From Stenotrophomonas maltophilia (lineage in GTDB: Bacteria; Pseudomonadota; Gammaproteobacteria; Xanthomonadales; Xanthomonadaceae), in the NCBI RefSeq assembly GCF_004920835.1, contig NZ_QFHO01000039.1:1-33330 (forward strand): 33,330 nucleotides of DNA. The letters run 5' to 3'. The translations under genes were made by a program, and so were the position numbers. This document shows positions 16,992-26,023 of the stretch, in pieces (the stretch's first letter is position 1; every line of letters starts with the position of its first letter). A model generated the notes under the pieces. The model saw only the letters and a program-made list of their open reading frames with translations. It ran no database searches and was not told the DNA's origin.

Positions 16992-18878
16992 TCACTTCTC
17001 CGGATACGGGAAGTTGCCGGCGGACATGGCCGCACGGGCATCGTGGGTGGAGGGCTGGCCAGCGATGAAATCATCGGGGTACCAGGCAAAGTGGTGCACG
17101 CCCTGTGCCTGCAGCTGGCGGATCTGCGCGCGCAGGCGATCAGCTGGAATCGGCTGGCCGCTACGCCAGTCAACGGTCTGCAGTTCGAACAACGTGTGCT
17201 GCAGCTGCGGGTCATGCCTGCGCACCTCGGCCAGCAGCTGGTCCAGCCATCGCTCCGGGTGCTTGCTGCCCTCCATCCACGGCATCGCCATCAGTGCAGT
17301 CTGGTCGTAGGCCTTGTTGAACAGGTCCAGGCGCTGGGCGAACCAGGCCTCACTCTGCGGGCGCAGCACCGGTTCGGCGTACAGGTTGCGCACCGTTGCG
17401 AGCTTCGGCCGCCAGCGCTGTGCGCGGTCGCGCAGGGCGAGAGTGAAGTCGATCAATGCCTGTGTACGCCCGCTGCCATCGTGGCCTGCAGCCAGTGTGG
17501 GCAGCTCGGTATCCCGCAGGTAACCATCGTCATGGAACAGCAACCCTTCGAAGTAGGAATTGACCGCCAGATCCTCGTAGATATCCAGCATGATCTGGCG
17601 TGCTTTGGGGTTGGTGAAGTCCAACCGGTACATGCCATCGGCATCTCCACTGCGGATCGCCAGTGCCTGTCGCTGCGCCGGATCCGGCAGTTCGAAGCCG
17701 AGCACCGGCAACCAGGCGTACACCTTCACTCCAGCACGCGACTTCAGCTGCCACGCGACCCTGCTGAACAGGTCAGCGCGCATCGGCATGTGGCGGTTGG
17801 GGAAGTACACGGCATCGGCGGTGTTGTTGCCATCAGGGTCGGCAAAGGCCTGCAAGTAGACGTGGGTCGGCGCGATCCGCTTGACCCGCTCGATCAGTGC
17901 ATCCAGGTTGCGCGCCTGCTGGGCAGGGTCACGGTCATAGACGGCATCCAGGTCGATCTGCAGGGCGCGGACGCCATCGAGTGCCACGTCGCGGCGCAGT
18001 TCGTAGGCCAGTCCCTCCACGGTCGGGTTGTCGCTGACCAGGAAGCGCGCCAACCCGTGCAGGTCACTGGCCACTGGCGTGCTGCGGCCTTCCAGATCGA
18101 ACGAGACCGGCATTCCCAGCTGCTCGGCGATATCGTTGCTCAGCTGGTTGTACGCGGCGTAAGGCCAGACGATGGCGCGCGGGCGGACCCCCAGATGCTG
18201 CTCTATGCGCTGTGCGCTGCGGCTGAGGTCGGCACGCAGGCGCTGTTCGTACTGTGCTTCGCTCTCGTAGCTGTGGGTCGCGGGCGTATAGACACGGGTG
18301 ACCACCGCTGGCGTGGAGTTGCCCTGAGGGTTGGCGATCACGCCATGGTGCAGGTCGTCGGTATGGCTGGCCACTTCGATCAGGCCGCTGTCGTGCATCT
18401 GCTTCAGCTGTGCCCAGGTGATGAAGTCCTCGCGACCGAACGGGCGGTAGCCGTAGTCGATGGTACGACCCGGCGCCATGTCCACGTAGTCGGTGATCAC
18501 CGCCACCAGCGCCGGATAGCGATAGGCCTGCAGCAGCGGGAAGGCCTTGTCGTAGACACTGCGCAGGCCGTCATCGAAGGTCAGCAGCACCGGCTTCGGT
18601 GGCAGTGTCGCGCGTCCCTGCGAGGCGTCGATCACCTGCGACAACGACACCGGGTGGTAGCCATGCGCACCCAGCCAGTCCAGGTGGGCAGCGAAGTTCT
18701 GCGTGCTTACCGCGTAGGTATCTGCGTCGCCCTTGGCCGCGACCTGGTCGCGGATATCGTGATAGCTGAGGATCAGCAGGCCGTTGTCGGCCGCGTCGAG
18801 ATGCACGGCCTGCTGCGCAGGGGCCGGTGTCGCGGCGGCCAGCAGCAGGAGCACGATCAGTCGCAGGATGTGGGTCAT
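16992..18878 (-). CDS. pgaB: PNAG N-deacetylase PgaB
   Basis: 628-residue periplasmic enzyme that partly deacetylates PNAG before export. The N-terminal NodB-type deacetylase domain has the metal ligands expected from E. coli PgaB: His40 (SYHD), Asp102-Asp103 (TFDDG), and His172 and His177 (SHTDDLHH) at matching spacing. The C-terminal half is the glycoside-hydrolase-like GHL13 domain (EGLLFHDDGYL, HHFAWYPDDF). The start at 18878 gives a signal peptide and lies 5 nt after GGAGA. The signal peptide ends in an APAQQA-type site with no lipobox cysteine, unlike the E. coli lipoprotein. Confidence 0.92.
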   Translation of the reverse strand: MTHILRLIVLLLLAAATPAPAQQAVHLDAADNGLLILSYHDIRDQVAAKGDADTYAVSTQNFAAHLDWLGAHGYHPVSLSQVIDASQGRATLPPKPVLLTFDDGLRSVYDKAFPLLQAYRYPALVAVITDYVDMAPGRTIDYGYRPFGREDFITWAQLKQMHDSGLIEVASHTDDLHHGVIANPQGNSTPAVVTRVYTPATHSYESEAQYEQRLRADLSRSAQRIEQHLGVRPRAIVWPYAAYNQLSNDIAEQLGMPVSFDLEGRSTPVASDLHGLARFLVSDNPTVEGLAYELRRDVALDGVRALQIDLDAVYDRDPAQQARNLDALIERVKRIAPTHVYLQAFADPDGNNTADAVYFPNRHMPMRADLFSRVAWQLKSRAGVKVYAWLPVLGFELPDPAQRQALAIRSGDADGMYRLDFTNPKARQIMLDIYEDLAVNSYFEGLLFHDDGYLRDTELPTLAAGHDGSGRTQALIDFTLALRDRAQRWRPKLATVRNLYAEPVLRPQSEAWFAQRLDLFNKAYDQTALMAMPWMEGSKHPERWLDQLLAEVRRHDPQLQHTLFELQTVDWRSGQPIPADRLRAQIRQLQAQGVHHFAWYPDDFIAGQPSTHDARAAMSAGNFPYPEK

Positions 18879-18879
18879 G

Positions 18880-20907
18880 TCAGTCTCCCCAGCGCAGTGC
18901 GGCTTCGAAGCCGATATGGCGCTCGCGGTGGCCGTCATAGACCGGCCGTGACCAGCGCACGCCATACTCGAGCACGCGGCCCTGGCCGATCTGCCACTCA
19001 TGCATGTAGGACACCGACGGCACCAGTGCGCTGCCGAAGCCGTCCTGCCAGTAGTCGCCCAGCGAGACCGTCAGCCGGTGCCGGAAATGGCGCTCATAGT
19101 GTCGCCACAGCTGCTGGTCGACGCGCAGGCCGATCTCGACCATGCGGTCGCGCTTCGGATTGAAGTAGGGCGCATCGTCGCGGCTGCCCCGGCTGGTATA
19201 GGCACTGGCCAGGCCATCGATCAGCCAGCGTGGTCGAGTCAGCAGCCGCTGCTCGACACTGGTGCTGAACAGTTCGCGGTGATTGCCATCGTCGTAGCGG
19301 AAGCGGCTGGCGCCGAACATCCAGTGGGTGCGTTCGCTGCGCCGGTAGTCCACCTGCGCGCCCACGCTGTCGGCGGTGATGCCGGCCGCGCGCGCCTGCA
19401 TCGAGGCCTCCGGATCATTGCGCGCAGCCATCAGCCCGGCATGCCAGCAGTCGTTGAACTGCCAGCCCACGCTGGCACGCAGGCCGGTATCGCCGACGTG
19501 ATCGTTGGCACGCACTACCGCGGCCTCCGCATCCAGCCGGCCGAAGCGGTAGCGCACGCCTGCACCCAGCCACAGCGGGTCGATGCGCTGGTCCTGGAAG
19601 TCGACCGAGCGCCTGTCGGCGAAGGCGAACAACCGCCAGCGGTCGTCGAGCACCGGCGTCTGCACTTCCATGCCGTAGTGACGGTCGTTGTTGCCCAGTG
19701 GCGAAGTGCCGCCACCGCCGGAGCTGCGGCCGATGTCGGTCCATGCCTTCAGCTGCCAGCCGCGATGTGCACGCCAGGCCTGGTCCATGCGTTCGACGGC
19801 AGGCTGGGTGGGATAGCGCGCGAGCAGGTCGTCATGCAGTGGCCGCGCCAGGTCATCGCGCTGCAGGGCGACGTAGGCCTCTTCCATACCCAGCCGCGGC
19901 TCGATGTCGCGCGGGTCCAGTGCATGCGCCATCTGCTGCCGCTGCAGGGCCATGCGTGGCCAGCCGCGCATCATGTACACGCTGCCCAACGCACTCTGCA
20001 GGCCACCGTTGCCGGGGGCGATATCGACCATCGATTCCAGGTCGCGCTGGGCGGTCGGCAGGTCGCCGCTGTAGGCACGCACCATCGCCAGATTCAGGTC
20101 GGCCTCGTAGCGTGACCAGTTCGCATACGGCGATTTTCCGTTGCCCCAGCGCCAGGCCGGTTCCTTGTCGCGCCACGCCTGCAGCAGGCCGATGGCCTTT
20201 TCCTGCTGTTCGCTCTCAAGATAGGCATAGGCCAATTCCGAATGCGAAGCATCGCGTGTGGGATCGCCGGTCACCGCCGCCTGCAGCACCGGAATGGCCT
20301 CCAGCGGATGCAGGGTGCCCATCAGTGAATCACCCACAGCGGGCAGCACGTAGTCGGGCAGTGCATGGCCCTCGGCCTGCAGTGCGCGTGCTTCCTCACG
20401 AACCTGTGCGTGGCGGCCCAGCCGGTTGAGCAGGATCAGGCGATCCAGCCGGATCCGCAGGGGTGCCTGCGCCGCAGTGGTGCTTTCGCTGCCGACGTAG
20501 CGCTGCATGCGCGCCAGGGTCGACTCGGCTTCTTCCAGGCGGGCGTCCTCGCTGCTGCTGTAGGCCAGGCTCCAGACCACCAGCTTGGCCAGGTAGTCGC
20601 CCTCAAGTCGCTGCTTCTGTGCATCGTCGAACAACTGCGGGCGCTGCTGGTACAGCTCCCAGGCGCGCCACGCGTTGCCGATATCGCCCAGGGTCAGCAC
20701 GCGCAGCTTGAACAACAGATCGTCGTTGGGCTGCTGCTGGCTGGCGCGCTCGATCGCTCCCAGCGCATCCAGCCAGCGGGCCTGGTCGCGGTAGCGGCCG
20801 ATCTCGGCCAGGGCGGCCTCGCGATCAGGCGGGGCCGCGCTGCTGGCCCAGGCCAGAGCGAAGCAAGCAAGGCCGACGCAGAGCGCCAGCCGGCGGTGGA
20901 CAACCAT
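18880..20907 (-). CDS. pgaA: PNAG export outer-membrane porin PgaA
   Basis: 675-residue protein with a signal peptide (about 1-24, cut near ASSA-AP). It has a TPR-rich periplasmic region (about 30-370; repeats such as PVLQAAVTGDPTRDASHSEL) and a C-terminal beta-barrel region (about 380-675) ending in RHIGFEAALRWGD with alternating strands. The E. coli protein is longer (about 807), chiefly in the TPR part. It exports deacetylated PNAG and leads the pgaABCD operon; its stop lies 1 nt from the pgaB start. A G-rich Shine-Dalgarno (AAGGGGG) precedes the ATG. Confidence 0.92.
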   Translation of the reverse strand: MVVHRRLALCVGLACFALAWASSAAPPDREAALAEIGRYRDQARWLDALGAIERASQQQPNDDLLFKLRVLTLGDIGNAWRAWELYQQRPQLFDDAQKQRLEGDYLAKLVVWSLAYSSSEDARLEEAESTLARMQRYVGSESTTAAQAPLRIRLDRLILLNRLGRHAQVREEARALQAEGHALPDYVLPAVGDSLMGTLHPLEAIPVLQAAVTGDPTRDASHSELAYAYLESEQQEKAIGLLQAWRDKEPAWRWGNGKSPYANWSRYEADLNLAMVRAYSGDLPTAQRDLESMVDIAPGNGGLQSALGSVYMMRGWPRMALQRQQMAHALDPRDIEPRLGMEEAYVALQRDDLARPLHDDLLARYPTQPAVERMDQAWRAHRGWQLKAWTDIGRSSGGGGTSPLGNNDRHYGMEVQTPVLDDRWRLFAFADRRSVDFQDQRIDPLWLGAGVRYRFGRLDAEAAVVRANDHVGDTGLRASVGWQFNDCWHAGLMAARNDPEASMQARAAGITADSVGAQVDYRRSERTHWMFGASRFRYDDGNHRELFSTSVEQRLLTRPRWLIDGLASAYTSRGSRDDAPYFNPKRDRMVEIGLRVDQQLWRHYERHFRHRLTVSLGDYWQDGFGSALVPSVSYMHEWQIGQGRVLEYGVRWSRPVYDGHRERHIGFEAALRWGD

Positions 20908-20947
20908 TGGGGACCCCCTTGGCTTCCGAACCAGACAACCTGAAAAA

Positions 20948-20963
20948 TGTGACGCACATCACA
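20948..20963. promoter_or_regulatory. Perfect CRP/Clp-type site upstream of pgaA
   Basis: TGTGA-CGCACA-TCACA is an exact match to the TGTGA-N6-TCACA consensus shared by E. coli CRP and the xanthomonad regulator Clp, with A/T flanks on one side (AAAAA). Its centre is 48.5 nt upstream of the pgaA ATG. Clp binding in X. campestris is inhibited by c-di-GMP. Control of pga by Clp is inferred from position alone. Confidence 0.65.
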
Positions 20964-20969
20964 TGCCAG

Positions 20970-20997
20970 ATTTTGGGATGGCCGTGGCCTGCGTCAC
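20970..20997 (-). promoter_or_regulatory. Candidate pgaA promoter
   Basis: On the minus strand GTGACG (20997-20992) and CAAAAT (20975-20970), spaced 16 bp, each match four of six sigma-70 consensus positions. Transcription would begin near 20963, directly at the edge of the CRP/Clp-type site. The match is only moderate. Confidence 0.3.
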
Positions 20998-21011
20998 TCC
21001 CCTCGTGCGTT

Positions 21012-21029
21012 CCCATCCAGCAGGATGGG
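21012..21029. repeat. Inverted repeat in the pgaA upstream region
   Basis: CCCATCC-AGCA-GGATGGG is a perfect 7-bp dyad with a 4-nt spacer, about 105 bp upstream of pgaA. It could be an operator or a weak transcript-end stem for the MFS gene upstream. The rest of the 344-bp gap (20908-21251) has no gene-like ORF. Confidence 0.4.
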
Positions 21030-21251
21030 TAGAACCGGGACAGCGACCTGCAATGTCTAGTCTGAAACGAGAGTCCCCCGCACACCGACTGGTGGCCTGG
21101 ACGGCGCTGCCGCCCCCATGCCCGATGCCGGCACGCGGCAAGGATGGGCATTCGGGGGCACTATCTGCCCGGAACTGTCAGCCCAGCGTCAAAATCTGCG
21201 TGAAAGCTGACCGGCGGTAGATGGAGGGCGGCAGCCGGCCCGGGTGGAGGC

Positions 21252-22457
21252 TTACCAGAGGTCTTCCAGCTTGCGCGGCTTGCATGCCACCCAGGAGGCA
21301 CACAGCATCAGGGTCGCGCAGCCGAACAGGAAGCTGAATGGGATCGTCCAACCGTCGCTGACGGTGTGCAGCCAGCCGACCAGGAATGGCCCCAGGCAGC
21401 TGAAGCTGTAGCCCACACCCTGCATGAAGCCGGACAGCGCGGCCGAGCCGGTCGGAGTGCGCGTGCGCAGGTTGATCAGGGTCAGTGCCAGCGGGAACGT
21501 GGACGGGCCGACACCGAGCAGGCAGGCCCACAGCAGTGGCGCCTTCATCGGTGCGAGCAGCAGGCCGGTGAAGGCGATCACGAACGAGAAGAAGCCGATC
21601 AGGACCAGCGGGAACGGGTTCTGCAGGCGCACCGCCATCGATGGGATGACCAGCGACGGCAGCAGGCCCAGCGCCGAGAACACTGCCACCATCACCCCGC
21701 CGAAGGCGGGCGTGCCGCCGGCCTCGACCACGATGCGCGGCAGCCAGGTGAACATCGAATAGGTCATCAGCGAAGTCATGCCGAACATCAGCGTCATGCT
21801 CCAGCCCAGCGACGTGCGCCAGACCTTGCCATGCGGTTGTGCGGTCGGGTCGTGGGCATCCAGCACCGGCCCGGGCGCACGGCGCGCCAGCAGCAGCCAC
21901 GGCAGGCTCGCCGCCAGCGCCAGCAGTGCCCACATGCCCAGCGACACCCGCCAGCCGGCCGCATTGGCCACCGGCACCGCCAGCAGCGCCGGCATCATCG
22001 TGCCCAGCTGCAGCACACTGATGTACAGCGTGCTCATGGTGCCGACCTTGTTGGCGAAGTAACGCTTCACCAGCGGCGGCACCACTACGTTGCCGATACC
22101 CATGCCGGCCAGTGCGATCACCGAGCCCAGCAGCAGCGTGCCGACGTTGCCGGCGCTGGAGCGCAGCAGCAGGCCGGCGGCTGCCATCAGCATGGCCAGC
22201 AGGGTGGTGCGCTCCAGGCCCAGGCGCCGCGCCAGTGCCGGCGTTGCCACGCCGAACAGCGCGAACGAGGCGGTGGGCAGCATGCCCAGCACACCGGTCA
22301 TGGTGGTGCCGAAATCGAACTGCTGGCCGAGCACATCGAGCAGGGGCGTGATCGAGGTGACCGCTGTGCGCAGGTTGATCGCGGCCAACAGGATCGCGGC
22401 GAATGCGAGGACGCGGCCGTGCAGCAGCGACGGCGAATCGGAAGTGGAGGAACTCAT
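21252..22457 (-). CDS. MFS transporter (CynX/NimT family)
   Basis: 401-residue inner-membrane protein with about 12 hydrophobic segments. The N-terminus (LAAINLRTAVTSITPLL) and the middle (MGIGNVVVPPLVKRYF) are characteristic of the CynX/NimT group of the major facilitator superfamily, named for cyanate and 2-nitroimidazole transporters. The real substrate is unknown, and no cyanase gene is near. The ATG at 22457 is chosen because AAGGA lies 6 nt upstream; an in-frame start at 22481 lacks this. It is transcribed toward pgaA but separated from it by 344 bp. Confidence 0.85.
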   Translation of the reverse strand: MSSSTSDSPSLLHGRVLAFAAILLAAINLRTAVTSITPLLDVLGQQFDFGTTMTGVLGMLPTASFALFGVATPALARRLGLERTTLLAMLMAAAGLLLRSSAGNVGTLLLGSVIALAGMGIGNVVVPPLVKRYFANKVGTMSTLYISVLQLGTMMPALLAVPVANAAGWRVSLGMWALLALAASLPWLLLARRAPGPVLDAHDPTAQPHGKVWRTSLGWSMTLMFGMTSLMTYSMFTWLPRIVVEAGGTPAFGGVMVAVFSALGLLPSLVIPSMAVRLQNPFPLVLIGFFSFVIAFTGLLLAPMKAPLLWACLLGVGPSTFPLALTLINLRTRTPTGSAALSGFMQGVGYSFSCLGPFLVGWLHTVSDGWTIPFSFLFGCATLMLCASWVACKPRKLEDLW

Positions 22458-22606
22458 CGGTGGTCCTTGCAGGTGTCGCACGCTTCAGCAACGGCATGCA
22501 GCGCCGGCATCGGTCTACGCCGAAGCGGCAGGTGGGGGAGGCGGCCATTGTACGTGGCTGGCCAGTGGCGTTGCGGGCGGCCGCGCCTGTCCCGGGCCGC
22601 AGGCAC

Positions 22607-22639
22607 AAAAAAACCCGGAGGACAGTGATGTCTTCCAGG
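22607..22639 (-). terminator. Terminator of the first tRNA-Pro
   Basis: On the minus strand an 11-bp stem (CCTGGAAGACA / TGTCCTCCGGG, one mismatch and one G-T pair) with loop TCAC is followed by seven T. It lies about 20 nt beyond the tRNA 3' end. Confidence 0.75.
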
Positions 22640-22659
22640 CTTCTTGGTGACCACCGAAG

Positions 22660-22736
<77 letters not shown>

Positions 22737-22830
22737 AAGGGAGCCGCCTATTCTAGCGATTCACCCCGATGGCGGCAAGGGGTGGATGCTGTTTTCTTCA
22801 CACTGCCGAAGCAGTGCCACTTCAGGGAAC

Positions 22831-22858
22831 AAAAAAGCCTGGACGACTTCACCAGGCT
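22831..22858 (-). terminator. Terminator of the second tRNA-Pro
   Basis: On the minus strand a perfect 7-bp stem AGCCTGG / CCAGGCT with a 9-nt loop runs into a T-tract (T6 including the last stem base). A further hairpin with a UUCG tetraloop (22801-22816, CACTGC/GCAGTG) lies just downstream. Confidence 0.85.
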
Positions 22859-22876
22859 TCAATGCGACCACTTGAG

Positions 22877-22953
<77 letters not shown>

Positions 22954-23008
22954 AAGGAGCCGCCTAAGATACCGTGTGAAGGCCAAGGCGGCAAGGCTTT
23001 TTTACAGC

Positions 23009-23125
23009 TCAGCGACGATTTTCTTTCTCGATGCGGTTCTGCTCGCGGGCTTCAAACCACATGCCGTTGAGGATGGCGACCGTCGAGGCGAGGCCGGCGC
23101 CGAGGATCCAGGCGAAATACCACAT
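23009..23125 (-). CDS. cydX: Cytochrome bd oxidase small subunit CydX
   Basis: 38-residue single-helix membrane protein. It begins MWYFAWILGAGLA and ends in a charged tail (REQNRIEKENRR), the standard CydX/YbgT form that stabilises the haem groups of the bd oxidase. GGAGA lies upstream of the ATG. It follows cydB with a 54-bp gap containing a hairpin, completing cydABX. It is easily missed because of its size. Confidence 0.9.
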   Translation of the reverse strand: MWYFAWILGAGLASTVAILNGMWFEAREQNRIEKENRR

Positions 23126-23150
23126 GTTCAATCTCCTGTGTGCAAGACAG

Positions 23151-23171
23151 GTGCCGACCGTGGGTCGGCAC
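23151..23171. repeat. Hairpin between cydB and cydX
   Basis: Perfect 9-bp stem GTGCCGACC / GGTCGGCAC with a GTG loop fills much of the cydB-cydX gap. There is no U-tract. It could tune the relative amount of the cydX message or be a dispersed repeat. Confidence 0.5.
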
Positions 23172-23179
23172 GCTGGCAA

Positions 23180-24334
23180 TCAATAGGCGTTGGGGTTGTC
23201 GTCCATGTCCTCGACCGTCGTCTTGCCCTTCAGCACGCGGTACACCCAGGTGGTGTAGGCGAGGATGATCGGCAGGAAGATGGCCGTGGCCAGCAGCATG
23301 ACCCACAGCGTGAGGTGGCTGGACGAGCTGTCCCAGACGGTCAGGCTGGAGGTGGGCTGGCTGGAGGACGGCAGCAGGAACGGGAAGATCGCAAAGCCGA
23401 CAGTCAGGATGATGCCAGCGATGGATGCACCCGAGGCGATGAAGGCCAGGCCACCACGACGGGCACGCAGCAGCACCGCACTGGCCAGCGCGCCGAGCAG
23501 GCCGAGCACCGGGAACACGATCGTGGCCGGCATGCTGCTGTAGTTGCGCAGCCAACCACCGGCAGCCGTGCCCAGCTCGGCCGTCTTCAGCAGCGGATTG
23601 GTCGGGCCATCGGTGACCACCTGCGAGGTGATCTGGTAACCCGGCAGGCCGAAGGCCACCCAGGCACCGGCCACGGCGAACAGCACGAAGCTGATGATGG
23701 CGGCGACGCCGCCGTAACGTGCGGCACGTTCGGCCACCGGGCCGTCGGTCTTGATGACCAGCATGGCCGCACCATGCGAAACCAGCATGGCCACGCTGAT
23801 CAGGCCGGCGATGAGCGCGAACGGTGTGAGCAGGCCGAAGAACGAACCGGTGTAGGTCACGCGCAGGGTGTCATCGAAGTGGAACGGCACACCCAGCAGC
23901 ACGTTGCCCACCGCCACGCCGGCAATCAGGCCCGGCAGCAGGCCACCGACAAACAGCACGCGGTCCCAGTTGTCGCGCCAGCGCTTGGACGGCAGCTTGC
24001 TGCGGTACTTGAAGCCGACCGGGCGCAGGATCAGCCCGAACAGCATCGCAAACACCGCCAGGTAGAAGCCGGAGAAGCTGACCGCATACAGCGGCGGCCA
24101 TGCGGCGAAAATCGCACCGCCACCCAGTACAAGCCACACCTGGTTGCCTTCCCACACCGGGCCGACGGTATTGATCACCAGCCGGCGTTCTTCATCGGTT
24201 TTGGCAACGAACGGCAACAGGGTGCCGACGCCAAGGTCGAAACCATCCATCACGGCCCAGCCGATCAGCAGGATGCCGAGCAGCAGCCACCAGATCACGC
24301 GGAGCGTGGTGTAATCAAGTGCAATGAATTCCAT
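23180..24334 (-). CDS. cydB: Cytochrome bd ubiquinol oxidase subunit II
   Basis: 384-residue polytopic inner-membrane protein, E. coli length about 379. It begins MEFIALDYTTLRVIWWLLLG and shows the family stretch WAVMDGFDLGVGTLLPF (about 26-42) and GPVWEGNQVWLVLGGG (about 58-73). It pairs with CydA in the quinol oxidase that reduces oxygen to water with high affinity. A 15-bp gap separates it from cydA, so both come from one transcript. Confidence 0.96.
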   Translation of the reverse strand: MEFIALDYTTLRVIWWLLLGILLIGWAVMDGFDLGVGTLLPFVAKTDEERRLVINTVGPVWEGNQVWLVLGGGAIFAAWPPLYAVSFSGFYLAVFAMLFGLILRPVGFKYRSKLPSKRWRDNWDRVLFVGGLLPGLIAGVAVGNVLLGVPFHFDDTLRVTYTGSFFGLLTPFALIAGLISVAMLVSHGAAMLVIKTDGPVAERAARYGGVAAIISFVLFAVAGAWVAFGLPGYQITSQVVTDGPTNPLLKTAELGTAAGGWLRNYSSMPATIVFPVLGLLGALASAVLLRARRGGLAFIASGASIAGIILTVGFAIFPFLLPSSSQPTSSLTVWDSSSSHLTLWVMLLATAIFLPIILAYTTWVYRVLKGKTTVEDMDDNPNAY

Positions 24335-24349
24335 CTGGATTCTCCTGCC

Positions 24350-25933
24350 TCAGGCCTGGCCGGGGGCGACTGCATTGGGGGAAACAGGGCGGATATCGGC
24401 CTGCAGCGTCGGCAGGATGTCGTCCGGACCCTTGCGGATCGCCTTCAGCATCAGCTTGATCTCGATGATCAGCAGCACCGTGTACAAGCTGGTGAACACC
24501 GCCAGCGTGGTCAGGATTTCATGCAGTGCCAGGCCCGATGCGGCGTAGAAGGTCGGCAGAACGCCGTCCACAGCCCACGGCTGGCGGCCGTACTCGGCAA
24601 CGAACCAACCGCATTCGATCGCGATCCACGGTGCCGGCAGCGACCACACCGCCAACCGCAGGAACCAGCGCTTGTCCTGGAAGTTGTTGCGGCACGAGAA
24701 GTAGAAGGCCAACGCGAAGAAGGCGATCAGGTAGAAGCCCAGGCCCGCCATGATGCGGAAGGTCCAGAACAGCGGGGCCACGCGCGGCACGGTATCCATC
24801 GCGGCCTTGGAGATTTCCTCCGGCGTCGCGTTGAGGATGTCTTCGCGGTAGCGCTTCAGCAGCAGGCCATGGCCGAGATCCTGCCAGTGGCGATCGAACA
24901 TCTCGCGTGCTTCGAGATCGTTGCGGTCCTTCTTCACGCGCTCCAGTGCGCCGTAGGCGATCTGGCCACCGCGGATGCGGTGCTCGGCACGTTCCACCAG
25001 CTCCAGGATGCCGGGAATCGGCTGGTCCAGCGAGCGGGTGGCGATCAGGCCCATCAGGTACGGGATCTTCACCGCATAGTCGTTCTGATGGGTGTCTTGG
25101 TTGGGAATGCCGAAGGCGGTGAAGTCGGCCGGCGCACGCTCGGTTTCCCACATCGCTTCAATCGCGGCCAGCTTCATCTTCTGGTGTTCGCTGGCGGCAT
25201 AACCGCTTTCGTCACCCAGCACCACCACCGACAGCGAGGACAGCAGGCCGAAGGCTGCAGCCACCGCGAACGAACGGCGGGCCATGTCCTTGTACTTGCC
25301 ACGCAGCAGGTACAGCGCGCTGATCGACATCACGAAGATCGCACCGGTCACGTAGCCGGCACTGACGGTATGCACGAACTTGGCCTGGGCCACCGGGTTC
25401 AGCAGCACCGCGGCGAAGTCGACCACTTCCATGCGCATGGTTTCCGGGTTGAACACCGCACCGGTCGGGTTCTGCATCCAGCCGTTGGCGATCAGGATCC
25501 ACACCGCCGACAGGTTGGTGCCCAGCGCCATCAGCCAGGTCACGGTGAGGTGCTTGACCGGAGTCAGGCGCTTCCAGCCGAAGAAGAACAGGCCGATGAA
25601 GGTCGCTTCCAGGAAGAACGCCATCAGGCCTTCGATGGCCAGCGGCGCACCGAAGATGTCACCGACGTAATGGCTGTAGTACGACCAGTTCATGCCGAAC
25701 TGGAACTCCATCACCAGGCCGGTGGCTACGCCGATGGCGAAGTTGATGCCGAACAGGGCACCCCAGAACAGGGTCATCTGCCGCCAGACCTGCTTGCGGG
25801 TCATCACGTACACGCTTTCCATGATGGCCACCATGAAGGACAGGCCAAGCGTGAGGGGGACGAATAGGAAGTGGTACATCGCGGTCAGAGCGAATTGCAG
25901 CCGCGACAGTTCTACGACTGTCTGATCAATCAT
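24350..25933 (-). CDS. cydA: Cytochrome bd ubiquinol oxidase subunit I
   Basis: 527-residue haem-bearing subunit. Haem ligands correspond to His21, His188 and Met395 (E. coli His19, His186, Met393), and the proton-path acids to Glu101 and Glu109. The Q-loop has the long form, with the GRQPW motif at 449-453 (GRQPWAVDGVLPT), which places it among true long-loop bd-I type oxidases rather than the cyanide-insensitive CioA group. It heads cydABX and is divergent from cydDC, with an FNR-type box 90 bp upstream of its start. Confidence 0.97.
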   Translation of the reverse strand: MIDQTVVELSRLQFALTAMYHFLFVPLTLGLSFMVAIMESVYVMTRKQVWRQMTLFWGALFGINFAIGVATGLVMEFQFGMNWSYYSHYVGDIFGAPLAIEGLMAFFLEATFIGLFFFGWKRLTPVKHLTVTWLMALGTNLSAVWILIANGWMQNPTGAVFNPETMRMEVVDFAAVLLNPVAQAKFVHTVSAGYVTGAIFVMSISALYLLRGKYKDMARRSFAVAAAFGLLSSLSVVVLGDESGYAASEHQKMKLAAIEAMWETERAPADFTAFGIPNQDTHQNDYAVKIPYLMGLIATRSLDQPIPGILELVERAEHRIRGGQIAYGALERVKKDRNDLEAREMFDRHWQDLGHGLLLKRYREDILNATPEEISKAAMDTVPRVAPLFWTFRIMAGLGFYLIAFFALAFYFSCRNNFQDKRWFLRLAVWSLPAPWIAIECGWFVAEYGRQPWAVDGVLPTFYAASGLALHEILTTLAVFTSLYTVLLIIEIKLMLKAIRKGPDDILPTLQADIRPVSPNAVAPGQA

Positions 25934-26023
25934 GGCCTGGCTACCTCGTTGGATAGTGCCGTTGCAGGTGGCGGGAAGGGTGGTCTACGGGGTGAATGAT
26001 GTGACCGACTACTTCAAACAGCC

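Noticed and set aside
16983..19163. 726-codon plus-strand open frame opposite pgaB and pgaA
   Set aside because: The minus-strand genes carry clear catalytic motifs and operon overlaps; this frame shows none.
22976..25867. 963-codon plus-strand open frame across cydX, cydB and cydA
   Set aside because: Antisense to confident membrane-protein genes. The low-complexity His/Gln/Arg/Glu composition marks it as a shadow.
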